Part shown: piece after piece, positions 34,837-43,170 of the stretch
How the letters are laid out: each line of letters opens with the position of its first letter
Numbering within the stretch: position 1 is the stretch's first letter
IMG/VR virus record: IMGVR_UViG_3300032282_002669
Coordinates: 1-54,827 of that record
DNA: 54,827 nucleotides
Strand: one strand, 5' to 3'
From: a virus
Made by a program: the position numbers and the translations under genes
Notes under the pieces: generated by a model
What the model was told of the DNA's origin: nothing
The model's database searches: none
Seen by the model: the letters and a program-made list of their open reading frames with translations, nothing else

Positions 34837-36627
34837 ATGACTCAATACATTAAGTCTTATAATATTGCAAACAACTCACTCAGCTCAGTTGTTTTTGGTT
34901 CTGATGTTGCAAATACAATTAATACAGCTGCTATAGCATCTGCTGTGGCTATTTCTGCCAACGTGGCTGCACAAGCAGTTAATACATTTGTTACATTACA
35001 AACTCAATCAATTGCTAATACACCACCAACAATTAATGTAATATCAATTACAGATTCATCTTATAATGTTCTAGATGACACAGCAGCCAATACTGGTGGT
35101 GCATACTTACAAATTACAGGATCTAATTTTCAATCTGGTGCTATTGTTATGGTAGGTTCTAGTAACACCGCATTGACCACCACATTAGTAAACTCAAGTA
35201 CATTGAGAGCAGAGATTCCAGCCATTGCATCAGGAACTTATCCTGTATATGTGGTGAACACTAATGGTGGCACAGGTATTCGAGTTAATGGATTAACAAC
35301 AAGTTCATTTCCAGCATGGAGTACCGGTACTACATTGACAGGACAAATAAGTGGCACCGCATTTGGAATTAATATTGCAGCATCATCAGACTCTAATATT
35401 ACATATTCTAATACCACAGCATTACCAGCAGGTACAACATTATTAGCTAATGGATATTTTTACGGAACATCTAGTCCGGCTTCTACAACAACTTATACAT
35501 TCACCGCCAAAGCAACTGACGTAGAAAATCAAGATGCATCGAGAACATTTAGTGTAACCGTAACAGTACTACCCATAGGATATTTGTATAGGTGGGGAAA
35601 TAATACTGGCGTTACGCCAATATCTTCTTCGCCAGTACAAGTTGGCAGTGATAATACATGGTTAACACTAGCAACGAATAACTATCATGGTTTAGGTATT
35701 AAACAAAATGGAACTTTATGGGCTTGGGGGGATAATTCACGAGCACAGTTTGGAGTAAATAATAAAGTTAGTTCAAGTTCACCAGTGCAAGTTGGTGCAT
35801 TAACAAATTGGTTAACCATCGCTTCAGGATATTTTAGTTCTTTTGCAACAAAAACCGATGGTACATTATGGTCCTGGGGGAATGCAACTTATGGAGAATT
35901 AGGTATTGGTGTTAATGGAGCAAATAGGTCTAGTCCAGTACAAATTGGTGCATTGACTAGTTGGAGTAATGTAGTAGCTGGACAATATTATTTTGCAGCA
36001 TTAAAAACTGATGGAACAATATGGGGTTGTGGATATATTAGTTATCCAAATGGATTTGGTGGTAGCGTTCCTTCACAATTAGGATCAGATACCAATTGGA
36101 GTAAAATTTATGCAGGAAGAAGAAGTTTTTCTGCAATTAAAACAACAGGAATATTATTAACTCAAGGTTATAATTATCATGGAGAATTAGGCCAAAATAC
36201 GACCGTTGACAATTATACTATGACAGCTGTTGGTTCAACAAGTTGGGATTCAGTTTCTATGGGCTCAAACCATGCTTTAGGTATTAAAACTGATGGCACA
36301 TTATGGAGTTGGGGTTACAATCGCAACGGACAATTAGGATTAAATAGTGCTGCTGGTTCCGATAGATCCAGTCCAGTGCAAATTGGTACAAATAACAATT
36401 GGCAATTAGTAAATGTTAATGGTTATAATAGTATATTTTCGTCAGATGGCATTGGTCATGCAATTAAAACTGATGGCACGTTATGGGGATGGGGACAAAA
36501 TAATCAAGGACAATTGGGATTACCGGATTTAATTTCTAGGTCCAGTCCGACTCAAGTTGGTACAGGAACATCTTGGAAAAATATAAAATCAGGTAGAACT
36601 GGCGTTATTGCTATTTCATCATCTTAA
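34837..36627 (+). CDS. IPT/TIG + Ig-like + RCC1 propeller adhesin, copy 6
   Basis: A 596-residue protein. The N-terminus is longer than in copies 4 and 5 (1 to about 65), with a predicted Ala-rich helix (AAIASAVAISANVAAQAVNT). TIG-like about 68-155, Ig-like about 156-248, then seven blades, two of which are degenerate (DGTIWGCGYISYPNGFGG, TTGILLTQGYNYHGELG). ATG immediately follows the stop of the previous gene, so expression is coupled. Presumed receptor-binding head; the helix could trimerise it. Confidence 0.83.
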   Translation: MTQYIKSYNIANNSLSSVVFGSDVANTINTAAIASAVAISANVAAQAVNTFVTLQTQSIANTPPTINVISITDSSYNVLDDTAANTGGAYLQITGSNFQSGAIVMVGSSNTALTTTLVNSSTLRAEIPAIASGTYPVYVVNTNGGTGIRVNGLTTSSFPAWSTGTTLTGQISGTAFGINIAASSDSNITYSNTTALPAGTTLLANGYFYGTSSPASTTTYTFTAKATDVENQDASRTFSVTVTVLPIGYLYRWGNNTGVTPISSSPVQVGSDNTWLTLATNNYHGLGIKQNGTLWAWGDNSRAQFGVNNKVSSSSPVQVGALTNWLTIASGYFSSFATKTDGTLWSWGNATYGELGIGVNGANRSSPVQIGALTSWSNVVAGQYYFAALKTDGTIWGCGYISYPNGFGGSVPSQLGSDTNWSKIYAGRRSFSAIKTTGILLTQGYNYHGELGQNTTVDNYTMTAVGSTSWDSVSMGSNHALGIKTDGTLWSWGYNRNGQLGLNSAAGSDRSSPVQIGTNNNWQLVNVNGYNSIFSSDGIGHAIKTDGTLWGWGQNNQGQLGLPDLISRSSPTQVGTGTSWKNIKSGRTGVIAISSS

Positions 36628-36647
36628 TCAATAATAAATAAACCACT

Positions 36648-38450
36648 ATGGCAAAAATATCATCAAATAATATTCTAACTGGCACAATCACTTCAGATAA
36701 ACTAGATGCATCTGTTGCCAGTAATTTAGCTTCTGCAAATAACGCTAATGTGGTTGCAACAATCGCTTCTACTGTGGCAGCTGCAGCATTTGCTTCTGCA
36801 AATACCAATGCGGCTATATTAGCAAACTCTGCGGTACCATTAATTACTACTATACAAATTGCTGATTCATCTTATAATATTCTAGATGACACCGCAGCCA
36901 ATACTACTGGTGGTTATGTTGTTATTACTGGAACAGGATTTACCAGTAATTCAACTGTCGTGTTTGGATCAACTTCTGCACCAGCAGTATCTTATGTAAG
37001 TTCAACTGTTCTTAGAGCACAAACTCCAGCACTAACTGCGGCTTCATATCCAGTTTATGTTGTTAACAGTAATGGCGGTACTGCAATTAAAATTAATGGA
37101 CTTACAACAAGTTCATTTCCAGCATGGAGTACCGGCACAACATTGACAGGACAAAATAGTGCAGTTTCTTTTGCAATTAGTTTAAGTGCTCCTTCAGATT
37201 CCAATGTAACTTATTCAAACACTACCGTATTACCAACGGGTACCACATTGTTAGCCAATGGATATTTTTATGGTGCTGTTACTGTGGCCACAACTACAAC
37301 ATATTCATTTACCGTTAAAACAACTGACGTAGAAAATCAAGATGCATCGAGAACATTTGATATAACTGTAAATGGACTACCATCTTTGTATGTTATAGGA
37401 TACAACCTTAATGGACAATTAGGATTAAACGATAGAACTTATAGATCCAGTCCTGTACAATTAGGTACGAATGTTTGGAGTTCAATAGCGCCAGGTTATG
37501 GAACAACAGCATTAATCAAATCTGATGGTACTTTATGGACATGGGGCAAAAATTCAGAAGGTCAATTAGGACAAAACGACTTAATTGAAAGATCCAGTCC
37601 TGTACAATTAGGTACAAATACAAATTGGAGTCAAGTTGCTTGCTCAACCTTTCTTGCTGCTACCTTTGCAGCAATTAAAACCGATGGCACTTTATGGACA
37701 TGGGGCCATGGTGGATTTGGAAGAACAGCACAAAATTTGGCATTAAGTCATAGGTCTAGTCCAATACAAGTTGGTGCTTTAACAAATTGGAGTAAAGTAA
37801 CTGGTTCAGCGCAAGCTTTATTTGCTATTAAAACTGATGGTACGCTGTGGGCATGGGGATCAAATTCATATGATATTCAAACATTTCCAAATCCAAGCAT
37901 TCATAGATCCAGTCCAACACAAATTGGAGCAGGAACAACATGGTTAAATGTATCGTGTGGTTATTATCATATGATGGCAACTAAAACGGATGGTACATTA
38001 TGGGGTGCAGGAGGAGATATTTTTGGCCAACTAGGACTTAATAGTACACACAATGCATATACAGCAACTTTGGCACAAGTTGGAGCTGACACTACATGGA
38101 ATTTAATTAGTTGTTCTGGTTATTCTTCTTTTGCAAAAAGATCAAACGGAACAATATGGAGTTGGGGTAGAAATGCTGTGGGTGAATTAGGACAAAATAA
38201 TTTAATTTATAGATCCAGTCCAACACAAATTGGTTCAGGAACAAATTGGAGTAAATTATTTTCAAGTGGACAATCCAACACATTTGGAATAAAATCCGAT
38301 GGAACATTGTGGTCTTGGGGTTTTGGTTCTAGTGGTGAATTAGGATTAAATTCTACAAATAGAAGATCCAGTCCAACACAAATTGGTTCAGGAACAAATT
38401 GGGCCGATGTTGCTGCAAGTGGCGGCACTACATTCATTAAAACAATTTAA
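36648..38450 (+). CDS. IPT/TIG + Ig-like + RCC1 propeller adhesin, copy 7
   Basis: A 600-residue protein. Hook (MAKISSNNILTGTITSDKLD) plus Ala-rich helix (SNLASANNANVVATIASTVA) to about 65; TIG-like about 66-155 (GGYVVITGTGFTSNSTVVFG); Ig-like about 156-245; seven RCC1 blades about 246-600, ending in NWADVAASGGTTFIKTI. The stop appears to be the natural end of the seventh blade, since other copies end at the same point. An extra partial propeller follows out of frame (38451-38745). Confidence 0.83.
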   Translation: MAKISSNNILTGTITSDKLDASVASNLASANNANVVATIASTVAAAAFASANTNAAILANSAVPLITTIQIADSSYNILDDTAANTTGGYVVITGTGFTSNSTVVFGSTSAPAVSYVSSTVLRAQTPALTAASYPVYVVNSNGGTAIKINGLTTSSFPAWSTGTTLTGQNSAVSFAISLSAPSDSNVTYSNTTVLPTGTTLLANGYFYGAVTVATTTTYSFTVKTTDVENQDASRTFDITVNGLPSLYVIGYNLNGQLGLNDRTYRSSPVQLGTNVWSSIAPGYGTTALIKSDGTLWTWGKNSEGQLGQNDLIERSSPVQLGTNTNWSQVACSTFLAATFAAIKTDGTLWTWGHGGFGRTAQNLALSHRSSPIQVGALTNWSKVTGSAQALFAIKTDGTLWAWGSNSYDIQTFPNPSIHRSSPTQIGAGTTWLNVSCGYYHMMATKTDGTLWGAGGDIFGQLGLNSTHNAYTATLAQVGADTTWNLISCSGYSSFAKRSNGTIWSWGRNAVGELGQNNLIYRSSPTQIGSGTNWSKLFSSGQSNTFGIKSDGTLWSWGFGSSGELGLNSTNRRSSPTQIGSGTNWADVAASGGTTFIKTI

Positions 38451-38745
38451 TATATCAGGAGATTTGGGAATCAATACTGGCACACAAACTTCGAGCCCGA
38501 CCCAAGTTGGTGGTGCAGTATGGAGTAAAGTTGCGTCAACTGGACAAATGGCGTCAACCGGACATGCAGTAATGGGAATAAGAACAGATGGCACACTATG
38601 GTCCTGGGGTTACAACGACAATGGAGAGTTGGGATTGAACGACAAAGTTCGCAGATCTAGTCCTGTGCAAGTTGGCGCAGCAACAAATTGGTATAATGTT
38701 TTTGCTGCTGGTGCTGCTCAACGACATGTTATACTTTCTAATTAA
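38451..38745 (+). pseudogene. RCC1 propeller remnant, about two blades
   Basis: In the +1 frame relative to copy 7, after its stop, the sequence codes GDLGINTGTQTSSPTQVGG, VMGIRTDGTLWSWGYNDNGE, LGLNDKVRRSSPVQVGAATN and ends HVILSN, a normal propeller C-terminus. Only the last one and a half to two blades remain; there is no head, no Ig domains and no good start. The open frame reaches back to an ATG at 38383, but that part is out-of-frame copy 7. This is the tail of a deleted eighth adhesin gene. Expression is unlikely. Confidence 0.7.
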
Positions 38746-38764
38746 CAAGTTAGTTATACAACAC

Positions 38765-38773
38765 CTATATAAT
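38765..38773 (+). promoter_or_regulatory. CTATATAAT promoter-like element before glycan cassette
   Basis: Third copy of CTATATAAT, with a perfect TATAAT -10 at 38768-38773, 31 bases upstream of the GTG start at 38805. A TTAACA at 38742-38747 is spaced 20 bases away, too far for a standard -35. Probable start of transcription for the enzyme cassette, class unknown. Confidence 0.4.
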
Positions 38774-38804
38774 ATTGTGAATTAATTATTTGAAAGGTTT
38801 TACC

Positions 38805-40565
38805 GTGAAGAAAGTATATTTTTTATCAGGACTTCCTAGGTCCGGTTCAACAGTCTTGGCTGCTATTCTCAGCCAACATCCAGATTTACACGCATCGTCC
38901 ACCTCAGGTCTTTTAGACATGTTGGTTGGTACACTTCGTGCTTGGGCAGATTCTATGAATACCAAAGCACAGAAAGACCAACAGGCTGCTGAAGAAGAAA
39001 TTCAACGAGTTCTTAAAAATATTTGTAATACCAAATATGCTGAGATTGATAAACCAGTTATTCTTGATAAGGCTAGAGGTTGGTCTGATGATACCAATAT
39101 GCGTACCATGGCCAAAGTTCTTGGACACAAACCAAAAATTATTGCCACAGTTCGTAAGGTAGAAGATTGTGCGGCTTCATTTGTTCGTATTGCTAAACCA
39201 AAAGATTTAGATAAGTTTTTGGTAGAAGATGAACTCATTACTCACCTCAAAGAATCATATCAAACACTAGAAAAAGGATATGCATTTGCACCAGAATGTT
39301 TCCTGATTGTTGACTATGATGACTTGATGAATGATCCACAAAAAGAATTGAATCGTGTACATGAGTTTCTAGAATTGCCTGCATTTGATTATAATTTAGA
39401 TGCCATCGATGGTACTAATTTACAAGAACGAGATGAAGAAGTTTGGTTAGTTCCTGGTCTACATGACGTCCAACCAAAATTAGGTTATCAACACAAACAA
39501 GATTCTAAAGATGTTCTCAAACACCGTTATTGGGAGTTTGTACAACCAAGATTTTGGTTAGGAGAAAAAGCAGCCAACAAACCCATTCATGACCTTGATA
39601 TGCAGTTAGCTGCTGGTCTAATGGGTGACTTCAAAGAAGGTTTACGATTGGCTAATAAGATTGAACAAGAAGAACCTTGGAACAATCGTGCGGCCTTCAA
39701 TCGTGGTTGGTATAAAATGTATGAAGGTAAACTTTTAGAAGGTGAACAACTATTATACCGTGGTAGACTTGAAAAGGTATTTGGTAATGAACCGCCTAGG
39801 TCACCAATGCCAATGTGGGATGGTAAATCTAAAGGTACCGTATTACTAAATTTAGAAGGCGGATTAGGCGACCAGATACACGGAGTTCGTTACGCAAGAG
39901 ATATTGCAAAGATTGCTGGTGAAGTGATTGTGGCGTGTTCTGGTTCGTTGGCGACCTTGTTCCGTGATATGAAAGGTGTCGTTGCTGTATGTCAAACCGA
40001 TGCCACATATGGTATTGTTCATGACTATTGGGCACCATCCATGTCTACCATTCAGATTCTTGGATACGAGTATAAGGATATCTCAGGTAAACCTTATATA
40101 AATAAACCACTAGTAGAACCACACAAAGGTCTGAGAATTGGTTTAAGGTGGCAAGGCAATCCACAGTTTGAACATGAACAACACAGATTGTTTCCAGCCG
40201 CCAACTTATTTGATGCCTTGGATGGTGTAGATGCAGAATTCATTTCTCTACAAAGAGATGAAGGTTCTCAATACAAACCTTATTGGGTAAAAGATGTACC
40301 ATTAGGTCATTGGGAAGAAACAAGAATGGCTTTGGCCAGTTGTGATTTAGTTATCACATCTTGTACCTCTGTGGCACACCTTTCAGGATCTTTAGGAATT
40401 CCTACTTGGATTGTGGTACCAGTTTTACCTTATTATCTGTGGGCTCCTCCAGGAAACACCACAGTTTGGTATGATTCTGTGAAGTTGTATAGACAAGAAG
40501 TATTTGGGGATTGGTCTGCTCCATTTAATCAGATTAAAAACGATTTACAAAATTTTAAAAAGTAA
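38805..40565 (+). CDS. Sulfotransferase fused to TPR/GT9-like glycosyltransferase
   Basis: A 586-residue bifunctional protein. N-terminal sulfotransferase (1 to about 235): KKVYFLSGLPRSGSTVLAAI is the PAPS 5'-phosphosulfate loop, IIATVRKVEDCAASFVRI fits the 3'-phosphate site, and VDYDDLMNDPQKELNRVHEF is typical of Sulfotransfer_3-type enzymes. A helical TPR-like linker spans about 260-325. The C-terminal domain (about 343-586) matches the TPR-linked GT9/heptosyltransferase-like family: LLNLEGGLGDQIHGVRYARD, LRIGLRWQGNPQF, CDLVITSCTSVAHLSGSLGI, KLYRQEVFGDW. I place the start at GTG 38805 (SD GAAAGG) rather than the upstream TTG at 38790, because the SD lies between them and the loop then sits at its usual distance. 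Transfers sulfate and perhaps sugar to a glycan or protein acceptor. Confidence 0.85.
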   Translation: MKKVYFLSGLPRSGSTVLAAILSQHPDLHASSTSGLLDMLVGTLRAWADSMNTKAQKDQQAAEEEIQRVLKNICNTKYAEIDKPVILDKARGWSDDTNMRTMAKVLGHKPKIIATVRKVEDCAASFVRIAKPKDLDKFLVEDELITHLKESYQTLEKGYAFAPECFLIVDYDDLMNDPQKELNRVHEFLELPAFDYNLDAIDGTNLQERDEEVWLVPGLHDVQPKLGYQHKQDSKDVLKHRYWEFVQPRFWLGEKAANKPIHDLDMQLAAGLMGDFKEGLRLANKIEQEEPWNNRAAFNRGWYKMYEGKLLEGEQLLYRGRLEKVFGNEPPRSPMPMWDGKSKGTVLLNLEGGLGDQIHGVRYARDIAKIAGEVIVACSGSLATLFRDMKGVVAVCQTDATYGIVHDYWAPSMSTIQILGYEYKDISGKPYINKPLVEPHKGLRIGLRWQGNPQFEHEQHRLFPAANLFDALDGVDAEFISLQRDEGSQYKPYWVKDVPLGHWEETRMALASCDLVITSCTSVAHLSGSLGIPTWIVVPVLPYYLWAPPGNTTVWYDSVKLYRQEVFGDWSAPFNQIKNDLQNFKK

Positions 40566-40577
40566 TAGGAGATAGTA

Positions 40578-40997
40578 ATGCCGACAAAAACAGGATACAA
40601 TGTTCGAGTTCAAGATGGTAAAGTAACTGATGTTTGGGACACCCCAGCACCAGAAGGTCAAAGTGGTTGGACAGCAGCAGTTGAAGTTACACCAGACCTT
40701 ACACCTAACCGTGAAATTCTAACAACACATTCAATCGATATCACCAAGAATCCAATTGAGATTGTTTGGGAAAAGAGAAGTTTGTCTGTTGACGAGCGTA
40801 AAGATTCATTGATTGGTCAAGCTAACTTTGCCGTAACAATGTTAGAAAACCAATTAGAAATGGCAACTCAAATGAATAACACAGATAGAATTGCCGAATT
40901 GACAGCACAAATTGCTGAAGCAACTCCAGTCCGTGATGCTAAAGTTACAGCCGTTACTGCTGCTACTACACATGAAGAAGTTGACGCTTTGATGTAA
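40578..40997 (+). CDS. Small protein, possibly fibre-assembly-chaperone-like
   Basis: A 139-residue protein: an N-terminal beta part (GYNVRVQDGKVTDVWDTPAP), a middle NPIEIVWEKRSLSVDERKDS, and a helical C-terminal half (ANFAVTMLENQLEMATQMNN, IAELTAQIAEATPVRDAK). The middle pattern (xPIxxVWexxxxxxxERK) resembles Tfa or DUF4376-type fibre-assembly proteins, and the position among fibre genes fits, but similarity is by eye only. SD TAGGAG. Alternatively a helical partner of the enzymes on either side. Confidence 0.5.
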   Translation: MPTKTGYNVRVQDGKVTDVWDTPAPEGQSGWTAAVEVTPDLTPNREILTTHSIDITKNPIEIVWEKRSLSVDERKDSLIGQANFAVTMLENQLEMATQMNNTDRIAELTAQIAEATPVRDAKVTAVTAATTHEEVDALM

Positions 40998-41024
40998 TTT
41001 TGTTTTTCATTATGAAAGTTTGAT

Positions 41025-41744
41025 ATGAATTCTTTGTTTTGTTCTTATAATATGGATGTAGATAAGGCCTACATCATTCGGGTTAAAGATAATAAAAAAT
41101 CTGAAGATGTAGCCTTACGATGTGCTGACTCATGTAAAGAAGTAGGAATGCCTTTTGAGTATTGGGATGCTTACGATGGTTACTCACATCGTATCAAAGA
41201 GCCTGAACATTCCAAAAATAGTTCTGTAATGAAAATGATTAAAGTTACAGACCATTATATGACCAGAGGTGAGGTTGCTTGTGCATTATCTCACGTTTCA
41301 TTGTGGGCCAAATGTGTTGAACAAGATCAACCATTGGTAATCTTAGAGCATGATGCAGTAATGGTACAACCATATCTTAAACACGCAGTATTCAATTCAA
41401 TCGCATATCTAGGTAATAACGAACAGGTCAACATGGGTTGGCCAGTTCTACCAACACCTACACATGCTTCAGAAGGTCCAAACTATCATTTTATTTGTAG
41501 AGCTCATGCGTATGCAATTGATCCTGCCGTGGCAAAAAATATGATTGCTCATGTGATTAAGTTTGGTCTTACCGCACCATTAGATATTATTGTTCGTGCT
41601 GACATATTTCCAATTCATCAGATAGGTGTTTATGCATATGATGTTAAAGAAACTGATGAAGATACTGGTGAGTTAAGAACCACCATACTTGGTCGACCTT
41701 TGAGTGGCAGAACAACTGAACGTAATGATAGGTTAGAGAAATGA
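41025..41744 (+). CDS. Family 25-type glycosyltransferase
   Basis: A 239-residue enzyme of the GT25 (LPS-type galactosyltransferase) class. Signs are the N-terminal KAYIIRVKDNKKSEDVALR, the central RGEVACALSHVSLWAKCVEQ, which matches the family's GExGCxLSHxxLW motif, and LVILEHDAVMV, the metal-site motif (EDDA in most members, EHDA here). AHAYAIDPAVAKNM also fits. Length is typical. It would add a sugar, often galactose, to a surface glycan. First gene of a block of five with ATGA or larger overlaps. A second Met at codon 10 (41052) is a possible alternative start. Confidence 0.8.
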   Translation: MNSLFCSYNMDVDKAYIIRVKDNKKSEDVALRCADSCKEVGMPFEYWDAYDGYSHRIKEPEHSKNSSVMKMIKVTDHYMTRGEVACALSHVSLWAKCVEQDQPLVILEHDAVMVQPYLKHAVFNSIAYLGNNEQVNMGWPVLPTPTHASEGPNYHFICRAHAYAIDPAVAKNMIAHVIKFGLTAPLDIIVRADIFPIHQIGVYAYDVKETDEDTGELRTTILGRPLSGRTTERNDRLEK

Positions 41745-42340
41745 AATATACTGTAATGTTTCATGAGTTTACTCAAAGAAGTATACAACAATTAATTGGC
41801 ATGTATGGTCCACCAAAAACAGTAATTGAGATTGGTTGTTTTGAAGGACACACCACATTTGGTTTAACTGAAATGATGGTACAATCTAATCCTAAGTACA
41901 AACATTACGCAATTGATCCGTATGATATGTCGAATGATTTACCATTAGATGTATTAAATGAAGCAGGTCAATTGTTCATGTCCAACTTGGAAGAATTTAA
42001 ATACAAAGATAATGTGGAGTTTATTCACGACACATCTTGGAATGGATTATTAAAACTTTTACATCGTGGTGTCAAAGCTGACCTTATCTATATTGATGGT
42101 GACCATAGAGCAGAAACAGTACTAGAAGATTTGGTTCTGAGTTTTAATTTGATTGATGTTGGTGGTGTTATTCTCTGTGATGATAGTGTATCATGGAAAC
42201 ACCAAGATTCTGAAAAACGATACAACCTACAATCTTCACCAAAATTAGCCGTTGATAATTTTATCCAATGTAATTGGGATAAAGTGGAAGTATTGACACT
42301 CAACAACGGTTATCAAACCGCATTTAGAAAAATCAAATGA
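41741..42340 (+). CDS. Class I SAM-dependent methyltransferase
   Basis: A 199-residue enzyme. Motif I is VIEIGCFEGHTTFGLTEMM (SAM-binding glycine loop, about 28-46), motif II HYAIDPYDMS, then LIYIDGDHRAETVLEDLVLS and GGVILCDDSVSWKH, the pattern of the Methyltransf_24 and cephalosporin-hydroxylase-like group often found in glycan clusters. Starts in an ATGA overlap with the GT25 gene. Likely O-methylates a sugar; substrate not determinable. Complete, no missing motif. Confidence 0.8.
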   Translation: MKYTVMFHEFTQRSIQQLIGMYGPPKTVIEIGCFEGHTTFGLTEMMVQSNPKYKHYAIDPYDMSNDLPLDVLNEAGQLFMSNLEEFKYKDNVEFIHDTSWNGLLKLLHRGVKADLIYIDGDHRAETVLEDLVLSFNLIDVGGVILCDDSVSWKHQDSEKRYNLQSSPKLAVDNFIQCNWDKVEVLTLNNGYQTAFRKIK

Positions 42341-43170
42341 TTCATGTTGTATTGAGGACCTGTAATAGAACATCATTACAGTCGGATAGGATTGTCAATA
42401 AATCGGAATGTATTCTGAGGTGTTTAAATTCCATTATCAATAATCTTAAAAATATACCAGAAAAAACATTACATATTGTTGATGATAATTCTTCTATTGA
42501 TTTTCAAGATATATTAAAAGAACTTATTCGTCCACATGAATTTGTAACTATTGATTTTTTACCACATAGAAACCAAGAAGGCTTAACTGCCAAGAAAAAA
42601 TCTCGTTACTCGGTTGAAGTGGCATATAATTACATCTACAAATTACCAGATGATGATTTGGTGTATGTTGTAGAAGATGATTACTTACATTTCCCCGGTG
42701 CCATTGGAGAAATGATTGATTCTTGGACTTATCTTTCTAAGATTACTGGTTTAGAAATAGGTATTTTTCCACAAGACTTCAATCAGTTATATTATCATCC
42801 AAAAAATCCACACAATGATACTTATTTTAGGCCTTGTCTTGTTGTTCCTACAACACATAGATACTATAGAAGTACTTGGTTTACACAAGAATCCTTTATG
42901 GTTCAATCAAAGATATTTAAGAAGTATAAAGAACAGTTTGATTCTTTATTAACTATTGGAGATGAAGAACATAATTGGGAAGGCAACACCATCTCAAATG
43001 TTTGGAATAAACCACAATTTAAAATGTTTATGCCAATAGGTTCTTTAGTGGTACATATGTCAAACAAAATGGACATTCCATTCTTTGTAACAAAGGAAGA
43101 TGTAATCAATTTATGGAAACAAAACGAAACATACTGGTCGTTGGAACGGGATTCTCAGGTTCAGTTATAG
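42337..43170 (+). CDS. GT2-like (GT-A fold) glycosyltransferase
   Basis: A 277-residue enzyme. The N-terminal VVLRTCNRTSLQSDRIVN, LHIVDDNSSIDF and the DDDLVYVVEDDYLHFPGA segment (metal-binding EDD, about 106-123) indicate a GT-A glycosyltransferase; the C-terminal half (STWFTQESFMVQSKIF, IGDEEHNWEGNTIS) places the acceptor site. ATGA overlap with the methyltransferase. It overlaps the next gene by 58 bases, an unusually long overlap in a different frame, which still leaves both proteins complete. Together with the mutase that follows, it could be a galactofuranosyltransferase, but the donor is not shown by the sequence. Confidence 0.75.
   Translation: MIHVVLRTCNRTSLQSDRIVNKSECILRCLNSIINNLKNIPEKTLHIVDDNSSIDFQDILKELIRPHEFVTIDFLPHRNQEGLTAKKKSRYSVEVAYNYIYKLPDDDLVYVVEDDYLHFPGAIGEMIDSWTYLSKITGLEIGIFPQDFNQLYYHPKNPHNDTYFRPCLVVPTTHRYYRSTWFTQESFMVQSKIFKKYKEQFDSLLTIGDEEHNWEGNTISNVWNKPQFKMFMPIGSLVVHMSNKMDIPFFVTKEDVINLWKQNETYWSLERDSQVQL

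Larger units (their letters stand above)
22290..38745 (+). repeat. Dispersed RCC1-blade coding repeats (propeller array)
   Basis: Seven full seven-blade RCC1 propellers and one remnant are coded here, with shared DNA words such as AGATCCAGTCC and CACAAGTTGG recurring in each blade. Similarity is also visible at nucleotide level between paralogues: about 26,821-26,900 with 29,486-29,566, and 27,040-27,123 with 29,703-29,786. The array is interrupted by shaft genes. Such repeats favour unequal recombination and gene conversion. Confidence 0.8.

Noticed and set aside
38383-38450. ATG at 38383 as the start of a real 120-residue gene
   Set aside because: The first ~20 codons overlap the end of copy 7 out of frame and give no RCC1 sequence; only the part after 38450 resembles a propeller. 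No SD.
38790-38804. TTG start for the sulfotransferase at 38790
   Set aside because: The SD (GAAAGG) lies downstream of this TTG and properly spaced before GTG 38805; with the GTG start the PAPS loop is at the usual distance from the N-terminus.
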